Source of the DNA: Chitinophaga sp. 180180018-3
GTDB lineage: Bacteria > Bacteroidota > Bacteroidia > Chitinophagales > Chitinophagaceae
Direction: 5' to 3'
DNA length: 64,000 bases
NCBI RefSeq assembly: GCF_037893185.1
Contig: NZ_CP140772.1
Coordinates: forward strand, 5,456,001-5,520,000
Part shown: piece after piece, positions 1 through 8,006 of the stretch
How positions within the stretch are numbered: position 1 is the first letter of the stretch
Layout of the letters: each line of letters opens with the position of its first letter
The notes under the pieces: generated by a model
Databases searched by the model: none
The model's input: the letters and a program-made list of their open reading frames with translations, nothing else
Told to the model about the DNA's origin: nothing
Translations under genes and position numbers: made by a program

Positions 1-396
1 TCAGCTGCTCTTATATTATTTCCAGGAAATTGGTTCATGGATACCCATGTCCGGATGTATGAATACCGGCCTTTTTTACAGGTATATGCCTGATTGTTGC
101 TTAGAAAAATACCCGATACCTCACTGCAGTTTTGCCCTGCGCTATTATACCCCAGCTAAAACTTCATTCACCACATCATCCATCCATCTTCAGATCAACT
201 CCACCTTACCTGCACCATTCTCCCATTAATCCTCCTGCTTTCTCCTATCACTCCTTCATGCTGCCGCACTGGCTTGTATGGATGTAAGCGATTGTTCTTC
301 ATCCATACCAGGAGAACTATTACTAATCCCCCAAGTTTTCAACTTGATCCCGGAACACCCCGCACAACTCTCTATAAAACGACTAAATATAGGCAC
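1..396. other. Gene-poor stretch at window edge
   Basis: I see no supportable gene here. Short open frames exist on both strands but encode composition typical of non-coding sequence and match no family I know. The stretch ends at the terminator of the tRNA-Ser gene. Confidence 0.5.
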
Positions 397-430
397 AAAA
401 AAAAGGAAACAACCATTTCTGATTGTTTCC
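397..430 (-). terminator. Rho-independent terminator of tRNA-Ser
   Basis: Arms GGAAACAA and TTGTTTCC (405-412 and 423-430) form a perfect 8-bp stem. On the minus strand it is followed by eight Ts (397-404). It starts 6 bases past the 3' end of the tRNA. Confidence 0.85.
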
Positions 431-435
431 TTTAG

Positions 436-520
436 CGGAGAGTCAGGGATTCGAACCCCGGGACCTGTTACAGTCAACAGTTTTCAAGACTGCCGCAATC
501 GACCGCTCTGCCAACTCTCC
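436..520 (-). tRNA. tRNA-Ser(TGA)
   Basis: The minus strand reads GGAGAGT at the 5' end, pairing with ACTCTCC at the 3' end, discriminator G. The anticodon loop is CTTGAAA, so anticodon TGA, reading UCA serine codons. A long variable arm and the T-loop GGTTCGAATCC make it a class II tRNA of 85 nt, as expected for Ser. The 3' CCA is not encoded. Confidence 0.95.
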
Positions 521-527
521 AGGGACG

Positions 528-558
528 CAAAAGTATGAAACTCCCTCAAACTAACAAA
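528..558 (-). promoter_or_regulatory. Promoter of tRNA-Ser (TTTG-19-TAnnTTTG)
   Basis: On the minus strand the -33 box TTTG (555-558) is followed by exactly 19 bp and then TACTTTTG (528-535), a perfect match to the Bacteroidota primary sigma consensus. The -7 box ends 7 bases before the tRNA 5' end. Confidence 0.8.
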
Positions 559-653
559 TTTTTTTTCAAAAATTTTCTAAACCCGCTACCAGTAAGCATA
601 AAATACAAACCGACAGTTGATTACCCCCTCCTCCTCCAGGCTGTTAGTCTTAA

Positions 654-706
654 AATCTCCTGTCGGTCTTTGCCTGTCTGTAAGGGGAATCTCCTGTCGG
701 TTTTTG
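654..706. repeat. Two 19-bp direct repeats downstream of the RND operon
   Basis: AATCTCCTGTCGGTCTTTG (654-672) recurs at 688-706 with one change (C to T), 34 bp start to start. The inverted core ACCGACAG also appears at 608-616. They lie between the end of the efflux operon and the tRNA-Ser promoter. No function is evident. Confidence 0.6.
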
Positions 707-772
707 TTTAATTCTTCACTCTTAACCTAAATTCTTCTGTTGTTTCCTACGTTTATCTATTGATGTTAAATA

Positions 773-2176
773 TTACTTCCATCCTCCACCAAGCGAACGG
801 TAAAGGTCTACCATCGCACTCAGACGCTGCCGGTCTATATCAGCCTTCGACAGCTCCGCCTGTAATGAACGGGATTGTGCGGTGATCACTTCCAGGTAGT
901 TAGCCAGCCCACTGCGGAAAAGCAACTGTGCCTGCTGAACCGCCAGCTGGGAGGTACTTACCTGTCGTACGGCGATTTCCTGCTGACTCTTTGTTTTATC
1001 CAATTTCACCAACGCATCGCTCACCTCTCCTATAGCATTCAGTGCCGATTGCCTGAACTGGATCACGGCCTGCTCACGCTGTATCTTAGCCACTTCCAGC
1101 TGGGTTTTCAGCTGTCGGCGCTGGAAGATAGGCTGCGTCAGGCTTCCGGCCACTGTACCAAACAACGATGCCGGCATGTTAAACCAGGTGCTGGCCTTGA
1201 AGGCATTCAAACCTCCATTGGCGGTGATGTTCAGGGTTGGGTACATGCTTCCCTGCGCCACTCCTACCTGCGCATTGGCTGCTACCAGGCCCATTTCGGT
1301 GGCCCTCACATCCGGGCGGCGACTGATCATCGCCGCTGGTACGCCTGCAGGCAGTGAATCTGCTACATGGAAATCACCAAGGCCACTACCACGGGCTATA
1401 GTGGCCGGCAGTTCTCCTGTAAGAATACGTAACGCATTCTCCTGGATGGTGATTCCCTGCTCCAGCTGCGGTATCAGCATCTCTGCTGTCTGCTGCTGGG
1501 ATATAGCCTGCTGCACACCCAGCTCAGTAACTTCTCCCGCTGCCTTCTGCAAACGGATCATCTTTACGATGGTGTCGCTGAGCTCCAGGTTCCTCCTGGC
1601 AATGGTGAGCTGATTATCCAGCATCAGCAGGTTGAAATAACTGTTGGCGATAGAAGCCACCAGACCGGTTCTTACTGCTCTCGCACCTTCGTACGACTGC
1701 AGATAACTGGCCAGCGCTGCTTCTTTCTGACGGCGAATCTTGCCCCATATATCTATCTCCCACGACATCCCCACGCCTATACTGAAATCTTCCAAATGAT
1801 CTCCCAGGTTATTAACAGAGAGATTCAATCCTGTAAAACTGTTCTTTGAAGGGAAGTTGGTGTTAGCGGAAGCGGAGGCGGTGAATGCAGGCAACCACGC
1901 CAGTTTCGCCTGCTTCAAATAAGCTTCTGCTGTTTCTACCTTCTTTGCTGCCAGCTGCAGATCATAGTTGCCGGTAAGGGCCTTATCTATCAACTGCTGT
2001 AAAGTTGCATCAGTAAAAAAACGCTTCCATTCCATCTCCGCAATGCTGCTGTCCGATGGTGCTGCATTCCCGAACTGCTGGGGCAGCGCCACCGGTGGCC
2101 GCTGATAATTACGGCCAACCCGGCATGCTGCTAACCCTACAACTAAAAGGAATAATATGCTATGTCTTGTTTTCAT
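773..2176 (-). CDS. RND efflux outer membrane channel, TolC/OprM (NodT) family lipoprotein
   Basis: This is the outer membrane exit duct of a tripartite efflux pump. The 467 residues match the usual OprM/CusC size. The N-terminus is a lipoprotein signal with lipobox LAAC, so the mature protein is probably acylated at Cys18. Two outer membrane efflux repeats follow, with the typical long alanine/glutamine-rich helices and the RRPDVRATE motif in the middle. It is the last gene of a three-gene minus-strand operon, 39 bp after the pump gene. The family assignment is secure; the drug or lipid substrate cannot be read from sequence. Confidence 0.93.
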   Translation of the reverse strand: MKTRHSILFLLVVGLAACRVGRNYQRPPVALPQQFGNAAPSDSSIAEMEWKRFFTDATLQQLIDKALTGNYDLQLAAKKVETAEAYLKQAKLAWLPAFTASASANTNFPSKNSFTGLNLSVNNLGDHLEDFSIGVGMSWEIDIWGKIRRQKEAALASYLQSYEGARAVRTGLVASIANSYFNLLMLDNQLTIARRNLELSDTIVKMIRLQKAAGEVTELGVQQAISQQQTAEMLIPQLEQGITIQENALRILTGELPATIARGSGLGDFHVADSLPAGVPAAMISRRPDVRATEMGLVAANAQVGVAQGSMYPTLNITANGGLNAFKASTWFNMPASLFGTVAGSLTQPIFQRRQLKTQLEVAKIQREQAVIQFRQSALNAIGEVSDALVKLDKTKSQQEIAVRQVSTSQLAVQQAQLLFRSGLANYLEVITAQSRSLQAELSKADIDRQRLSAMVDLYRSLGGGWK

Positions 2177-2215
2177 TTGTCTTGTTTCTGATTCTGTTTA
2201 ATTGTTCAACCAGTA

Positions 2216-5200
2216 TTAATGTACCAGTACTTCTTCGGAAGCCTCTACTACCATTGGTTTCCGGCTTATCTTTTCCTGCAGGTACTGGAATATCACATAC
2301 AATACCGGGATCGCAAATACACCCAGTATCACGCCTGTGAGCATACCTCCGGCGGCACCGGTACTGATAGACCGGTTACCCAGGGCGGATGATCCTGTTG
2401 CACGCATCAGCGGCAACAAGCCCGCAATAAAGGCGAAAGAGGTCATGAGAATCGGGCGCAAACGGAGCTTGGCCGCACGTATAGCAGAAGCTACCAATCC
2501 CATACCACTGCGTCTGCGCTGTACGGCGTACTCCACAATCAGGATCGCGTTTTTCGCCAGCAACCCTATCAACATAATCAATCCTACCTGTACATAGATG
2601 TTGTTGTCGATACCAAACAGGTTGATGAATACAAACACACCAAAGATACCCAGCGGAATAGAGAGGATTACTGCCAGTGGCAATATGTAACTCTCATATT
2701 GTGCTGCCAGCAGGAAGTATACAAAGATGAGACACAGGCTAAAGATGATCACCGCCTGGTTACCTGCACTGATCTCTTCCTTCGTCATACCTACCCACTC
2801 ATAGGTAAACCCTCTTGGCAGATACTTCGCTGCTACTTCTTCCACCGCTTTGATGGCGTCGCCACTGCTGTATCCGGGCTTAGCCTGACCGTTGATGGTT
2901 ACAGCGTTGAACAGGTTGTTACGGGTTACTGTTTCAGGTCCGTATACCCGTTGCAGTGATACCATCGTGTTGATGGGTACCATCTCGCCATGCTGATTCT
3001 TTACGTATACCCCATCCAGTGAGGCAGGATCTTTACGGCGGTCCGCATCTGCCTGCACAATCACACGGTAGTACTTACCAAAACGGTTGAAGTCAGACGC
3101 ATACATACTTCCGTAATACACCTGCATGGTTTGCAGGATATCACCCACGGCTACTCCCAGCTGCTTCGCCTTACGATCGTCGATCTCCAGCTCATATTGC
3201 GGATGTCCGTTGTTGAATGTGGTAAATGCAAAGGCAATCTCTTTACGCTGCATCAGCTCCCCAATAAATCCGTAGGCTGTTTGCCCCAGTTTGTCGAGCG
3301 GCCCACCTGTACGGTCCTGCAACACTACTTCGAAACCGGCTACGTTACTGAAACCCGGTACGGTAGGCATATTAAATACGAACACGCTTGCTTCCGGAAT
3401 GCTGGCAAGTTTCTGCTGCAACATGCCCATAAGCGCATTGATGTCTTTGATGGCGCCACGATCAGCATGTGGCTTCAGTTTGATGAAACCTACGCCGGAG
3501 GTGGCACTGCTGGAGTTCGACAGGAAGTTGAAACCTGATACACTCAGATATGCTTTAGACGACTCCAGGTCTTTTACGATATGTTCTACTTTCGCCACTA
3601 CTTCGCGGGTGCGCTCCAGAGAAGATCCGGGAGGCATGGTAACTGAATACACTGCAAATCCCTGGTCCTCTGTAGGAATAAACCCTGATGGCGTTTTGCG
3701 CATCAGCCACACAGTGGCGATGGTAACAATGATCAATCCACCAACAGCTACCCACCTGTTCTTGATCAGGAACTGCAGCCCGTTGCCATATTTAGAGGTC
3801 ATGGCATTGAAGCCGGTATTGAATGCGGTAAAGAAACGCTGTCCGAAACCTTTCTTCGCCGGAGCTCCATGTTTTTCGTCATGTCCGGTTGCGTGGTTAT
3901 TCTTCAATATCAGGGCACACAACGCAGGGCTCAGCGTCAACGCGTTCAGCGCCGAGATAAGGATGGCGATCGCCAGCGTGAAGGCAAACTGCCGGTAAAA
4001 CACGCCCGCCGGGCCTTCCATGAAACCAACAGGAATGAACACGGCCGACATTACCAGCGTAATGGATATAATCGCACCGGATATCTCCTGCATAGACGAT
4101 AAGGTCGCATTCCGCGGATTAGCCCCCCGCTCCATCTTCGCATGCACCGCTTCCACCACCACAATGGCGTCATCCACCACAATACCAATCGCCAGGATAA
4201 GCGCGAACAACGTCAGCAGGTTGATAGAGAACCCAAATAATTTCATGAAGAAGAAAGTACCTACAATGGCTACTGGTACCGCTATCGCAGGGATCAGCGT
4301 AGAACGCAGATCCTGCAGGAAGATGAATACCACAATGAATACCAGGATAAACGCTTCAATCAGCGTGTGTTTCACCTGGTCAATGGATTCGTCGAGGTAT
4401 TCTTTGGTGCTATAGATATTAAAGTACTCGATACCGGTAGGCAAACTCGCGCCTGCTTTCTTCATTAATTTGTTGATATTCTCCTGTATCTCATTGGCGT
4501 TTGATCCTGATGTCTGGTTAATGGCAATACCAATACCATATTTACCATTCACACGGGTATCACTACCATAACTAAAGGAGCCAAATTCCACGCGGGCCAC
4601 ATCTTTCAGCCGTACTACAGAACCATCGGCATTGGCACGCAGAATAATGTCTTCGTACTGCTGGTTCTTGTTCAGCTTTCCTTTATACTTGATTACATAT
4701 TCGAAAGATTCCTTGCTGGACTCTCCGAAACGGCCGGGAGCCGCTTCCAGATTCTGATCGTGGATAGCACCCAACACTTCCTGGGGCGACATATTATACG
4801 CTGTCAGCCTTTCAGGTTTGAGCCAGATACGCATGGAGTAATCCTTCGCGCCAAACACCATCGCCTGGCCTACCCCGTTCACACGCTGGATTTCCGGGAT
4901 GATGTTAATCTTGGCGTAGTTCTGCAGAAATGTTTCGTCGTATTCAGGCTTGTCGCTCATCAGGTTCACCACCATGATCATGCTGGTCTGCTGTTTCTGC
5001 GTACTGATACCTGCCTGCACTACTTCTGCCGGCAGCAGACTGGTAGCTTTCGCTACGCGGTTCTGCACGTTTACGGCAGCCAGATCCGGATTCGTTCCAA
5101 GTTTGAAATAAATGTTCAGGGTCATGGAACCATCGTTGTTGGAGTTGGAGGTCATGTAAGTCATGTTCTCCACACCATTCACCGCCTCTTCTATGGGAGT

Positions 5201-5386
5201 GGCTACAGAACGTGCTACCACTTCCGCGTTGGCGCCCGGATAAGATGCTGTTACCGCAACACTCGGCGGCGCAATTTCCGGGAACTGGCTCATGGGCAGC
5301 GTATACAACGCCAGTATCCCCAGGATGACCAGTATGATGGATATAACTGTGGCCAATACCGGCCGTTCTATAAATTTTCTAAACAT
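2216..5386 (-). CDS. RND multidrug efflux permease, AcrB/MexB (HAE1) family
   Basis: This inner membrane proton-driven pump of 1056 residues has the normal HAE1 length. It begins with MFRKFIERPVLATVISI, the usual first membrane helix. The proton-relay motif GIVVDDAIVVVEAV with the DD pair sits in the fourth helix, and the C-terminal half carries LLAKNAILIVEYA. Two large periplasmic porter/docking loops lie between the membrane blocks. It lies between the adaptor (5486-6661) and the channel (773-2176), all on the minus strand with short gaps, so the three are presumably one transcript. The hydrophobic-drug type (HAE1), not the heavy-metal type (HME), fits best. Confidence 0.95.
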   Translation of the reverse strand: MFRKFIERPVLATVISIILVILGILALYTLPMSQFPEIAPPSVAVTASYPGANAEVVARSVATPIEEAVNGVENMTYMTSNSNNDGSMTLNIYFKLGTNPDLAAVNVQNRVAKATSLLPAEVVQAGISTQKQQTSMIMVVNLMSDKPEYDETFLQNYAKINIIPEIQRVNGVGQAMVFGAKDYSMRIWLKPERLTAYNMSPQEVLGAIHDQNLEAAPGRFGESSKESFEYVIKYKGKLNKNQQYEDIILRANADGSVVRLKDVARVEFGSFSYGSDTRVNGKYGIGIAINQTSGSNANEIQENINKLMKKAGASLPTGIEYFNIYSTKEYLDESIDQVKHTLIEAFILVFIVVFIFLQDLRSTLIPAIAVPVAIVGTFFFMKLFGFSINLLTLFALILAIGIVVDDAIVVVEAVHAKMERGANPRNATLSSMQEISGAIISITLVMSAVFIPVGFMEGPAGVFYRQFAFTLAIAILISALNALTLSPALCALILKNNHATGHDEKHGAPAKKGFGQRFFTAFNTGFNAMTSKYGNGLQFLIKNRWVAVGGLIIVTIATVWLMRKTPSGFIPTEDQGFAVYSVTMPPGSSLERTREVVAKVEHIVKDLESSKAYLSVSGFNFLSNSSSATSGVGFIKLKPHADRGAIKDINALMGMLQQKLASIPEASVFVFNMPTVPGFSNVAGFEVVLQDRTGGPLDKLGQTAYGFIGELMQRKEIAFAFTTFNNGHPQYELEIDDRKAKQLGVAVGDILQTMQVYYGSMYASDFNRFGKYYRVIVQADADRRKDPASLDGVYVKNQHGEMVPINTMVSLQRVYGPETVTRNNLFNAVTINGQAKPGYSSGDAIKAVEEVAAKYLPRGFTYEWVGMTKEEISAGNQAVIIFSLCLIFVYFLLAAQYESYILPLAVILSIPLGIFGVFVFINLFGIDNNIYVQVGLIMLIGLLAKNAILIVEYAVQRRRSGMGLVASAIRAAKLRLRPILMTSFAFIAGLLPLMRATGSSALGNRSISTGAAGGMLTGVILGVFAIPVLYVIFQYLQEKISRKPMVVEASEEVLVH

Positions 5387-5485
5387 ACAAGCAATAGAAT
5401 TTAAGCGTCATCAATCTGATGGCGTTGGGGAAGGATGACTGCACCCGGCATCACCGTGTGCAGTTATCACCTTCGTGATGAAAAA

Positions 5486-6661
5486 TTAGAGCGGCCTCAC
5501 TTTCAACAGGCTGTCGAGCGACATCTGTTGCGGAGCGATCACGGTACCATCGTGCAGGCGGTCCAGACCAGTGTATACGATACGCTGACCAGCTTTAACG
5601 CCTTTCTCTACGAAATAATAGTTACCGCTTTTACCGGCTATAGTGATGGGAATACCAGTAACCTTGTTGCTGTCTGCCACTGCAAATACCATTACTTTAT
5701 CCTGCAGTTCATAAGTAGCTTCTGTGGGTACTATTACCACATCTGCAAACTGTTCAGGCAAACGTACTTTTCCTGTATTACCGGAACGGAGTAACCCGGA
5801 AGTATTCGGGAACGTAGCCCGGAAGCTTACCGCACCCATTGTTTTATCGAACTGTCCTTCCATGGTTTCAATCCGTCCTTTCTCAGGATAAATACTGTTG
5901 TCGGCCAGCTTCAACTCCACTGCAGGCAGGTGTTTCACCTTATCTGCAATTGTATTGCCGGGTGTTTCGTTCTTAAATTTCAGGAACTCGGGTTCGCTCA
6001 TGGAAAAATAAGCATACACCTCGTTTACGTCCGACAATATGGTGAGGGGCTGTGGTTCTGCCCTGCCAACCAACGCGCCTATCTTGTAAGGAATCCTTCC
6101 TATATATCCACTAACAGGAGCCGTGATCAGGGTATACCCTACATTGATGTGAGTAGATCCGAGCTGTGCCTGCGCCTGGCCTACTGCAGCTTTCGCAGCT
6201 TCGTAATTTGCCTGTGCAGTTTTTAGCTGTACATCAGATACTACATTGTTGTTTACCAGCGGCGTAAGCCTGTCTACTTCTACCTTTGCTTTTTCCAGGT
6301 TCGCTTTGGCAGCCTGTAATGAAGCACTGGCATTGCTTTGTTGTTCGCTGTACATCCGGTCGTTGATTTTGAATAAAGGTTGACCAGCTTTTACATAGGC
6401 ACCTTCATCCACATAAATCTTTTCCAGTGTTCCTTCCACCTGTGGGCGGATTTCCACGTTGGTACGGCCTTCCAGCGCTGCGCTGAATTCCCTATAGGTA
6501 GTGGCCGGCACGGTGCTCAGCTTCAGCACAGGCAACGGTGCAGGAGGCGGCGCTTCGTTCTTCGCCTGAGATGCACTGCAGGCCGACATCACAGAAATAA
6601 CGATCAAACTATAAAATAAGCCCGCCGGCAAATTAGCAATTGTTGATTTCAATGGTTTCAT
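5486..6661 (-). CDS. RND efflux periplasmic adaptor, AcrA/MexA family lipoprotein
   Basis: This membrane fusion protein couples the RND pump to the outer membrane channel. The 391 residues begin with a lipoprotein signal ending at MSAC (Cys28), so it is likely anchored in the inner membrane. After it come the split biotinyl-lipoyl half-motifs (VEIRPQVEGTLEKIYVDEG and ITAPVSGYIGRIPYKIGALV) around an alpha-helical hairpin rich in Ala/Gln. It is the first gene of the operon. An AraC regulator gene lies 350 bp upstream on the same strand and is the obvious candidate controller. Confidence 0.94.
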   Translation of the reverse strand: MKPLKSTIANLPAGLFYSLIVISVMSACSASQAKNEAPPPAPLPVLKLSTVPATTYREFSAALEGRTNVEIRPQVEGTLEKIYVDEGAYVKAGQPLFKINDRMYSEQQSNASASLQAAKANLEKAKVEVDRLTPLVNNNVVSDVQLKTAQANYEAAKAAVGQAQAQLGSTHINVGYTLITAPVSGYIGRIPYKIGALVGRAEPQPLTILSDVNEVYAYFSMSEPEFLKFKNETPGNTIADKVKHLPAVELKLADNSIYPEKGRIETMEGQFDKTMGAVSFRATFPNTSGLLRSGNTGKVRLPEQFADVVIVPTEATYELQDKVMVFAVADSNKVTGIPITIAGKSGNYYFVEKGVKAGQRIVYTGLDRLHDGTVIAPQQMSLDSLLKVRPL

Positions 6662-7011
6662 ACATTTTTTTTAATAAAAAACTAAACAATAAGATCCCCT
6701 CCGGCGACCAAGGCCAGTTAAAGACAGCCTTGCTTCGCAGCAATCAATTTTCAATGACAGCATTCGGGTTGTGGTGAGTACAGGTAGGCAGCCCCGTAAC
6801 ACATGGGCACATATAACGTCACAGTCATTATATGTACTGACGCAGTATTTTGTTACTACTGCAACAAGAAAATCAGTAGATTTTGCGGTAGGCCGCTAGT
6901 AAATTCTCATCGGTTTTCTAATTTTAATGATGCACGGGCAACATCATTGTTTTTTAAAGACAGTGCAAAAATAGACAATTTAAGTTAACGGACGTTTAAA
7001 TTATTACGGGT
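6662..7011. other. Regulatory spacer upstream of the RND operon
   Basis: This 350-bp gap has no gene. It holds the inverted repeat listed at 6809-6835. A TAnnTTTG-like -7 box on the minus strand (TATTTTTG, 6966-6973) has no good -33 partner and would give a 300-nt leader, so I do not call a promoter there. Confidence 0.5.
6809..6835. promoter_or_regulatory. Nested inverted repeat, possible operator of the RND operon
   Basis: ACATATAA (6809-6816) and TTATATGT (6828-6835) form a perfect 8-bp inverted repeat with an 11-bp spacer. A second pair, CGTCA (6817-6821) and TGACG (6838-6842), overlaps it. It lies 148 bp upstream of the adaptor start codon. A site for the adjacent AraC protein or another regulator is an inference. 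Confidence 0.35.
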
Positions 7012-7956
7012 TTAATTGTACTTTTCACGGATACTCCTTTGAAACGATGCCGGAGTATATCCCGAATGTTTCTTAAAAAACCTGTTGAAATATGCGTCGT
7101 CCTCAAAATTCAATTGAGCAGCAATTTGTTTGATAGAATGTTCGCCCCAATATAAGAGACGTTTTGCTTCCATAATCCGCTTTTCGTCGATAATGTATTT
7201 TGCATTTTTCCCCAACAAGGCTTTCACGGTATCATTCAGATGACCAGGGGAAACATATAACATTTCTGCATAGTCGGATACCTGCGGCTTCTGATGGAAA
7301 TGCTGATCTACCAGCATCTTGAATTGCCTCACCATATTATATTGTGAGCTTTCTCCGTTCATCCAGTTGCCCGAAGGCTCAGAAATTCTTCCACAGGCAA
7401 TCACAAAAGCATTCAACAGGTTGCGGATGATCGCATCTTTGCGCAGCTTGTTTCCATGATACTCCTTGCGAATCAAATCTGCATACCCCAATACTTCCTC
7501 CAGCTCCTCCTCACTCAACGGAATCATTCCTGAACTGAAAACGCAACGCCAGCAACTCACTACACCCTGCATTTCCGGCACCAGAAAATCATCGGTGAAG
7601 TAAATATTGATCAGCTCTGCATCTTCACTCATTACATGCTGATGAACCTGGTCCGGCTCCAGCAACATCAATGCCGGTGCCTGTATGTGGTATTCCTTAA
7701 AATCGATCGACTGCCGGATTGTACCTTTAATTAATATATCTACACTATATCCATTATGACGGTGGGGAACATTCATTTCATCTCCAAAACACTCTCCTTT
7801 CCATTCGCCCATATAAAAATTAGCCCCCTCCGCGTAATCACAATTGGCGATCTCCACAACAGAACTACGTGTTGCAACACTTGCTATTACTTCCATTGTT
7901 GTTGTACTTTTTTGGGTAATGTTTTTTACTGTTTCCGTAGGGTAAAGGTAATTCAT
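7012..7956 (-). CDS. AraC family transcriptional regulator
   Basis: This DNA-binding regulator has 314 residues from the ATG at 7956; an upstream in-frame TTG is less likely. The N-terminal half is a cupin-like sensor domain (HRHNGYSVDILIKG, then EPDQVHQHVM). The C-terminal 100 residues form a double helix-turn-helix AraC domain (YAEMLYVSPGHLNDTVKALLG, then IKQIAAQLNFEDDAYFNRFF). It lies just upstream of the RND efflux operon on the same strand, separated by 350 bp, and 50 bp downstream of mutS2. Control of the efflux genes is inferred from position only. Confidence 0.9.
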   Translation of the reverse strand: MNYLYPTETVKNITQKSTTTMEVIASVATRSSVVEIANCDYAEGANFYMGEWKGECFGDEMNVPHRHNGYSVDILIKGTIRQSIDFKEYHIQAPALMLLEPDQVHQHVMSEDAELINIYFTDDFLVPEMQGVVSCWRCVFSSGMIPLSEEELEEVLGYADLIRKEYHGNKLRKDAIIRNLLNAFVIACGRISEPSGNWMNGESSQYNMVRQFKMLVDQHFHQKPQVSDYAEMLYVSPGHLNDTVKALLGKNAKYIIDEKRIMEAKRLLYWGEHSIKQIAAQLNFEDDAYFNRFFKKHSGYTPASFQRSIREKYN

Positions 7957-8006
7957 AAAATAACCCTTAGCCAACTATACGCGGTATAGATAGTTTCTAT
8001 AACTAC

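Noticed and set aside
47..229. 60-codon plus-strand open frame
   Set aside because: No recognisable motif, composition unlike coding sequence and no promoter.
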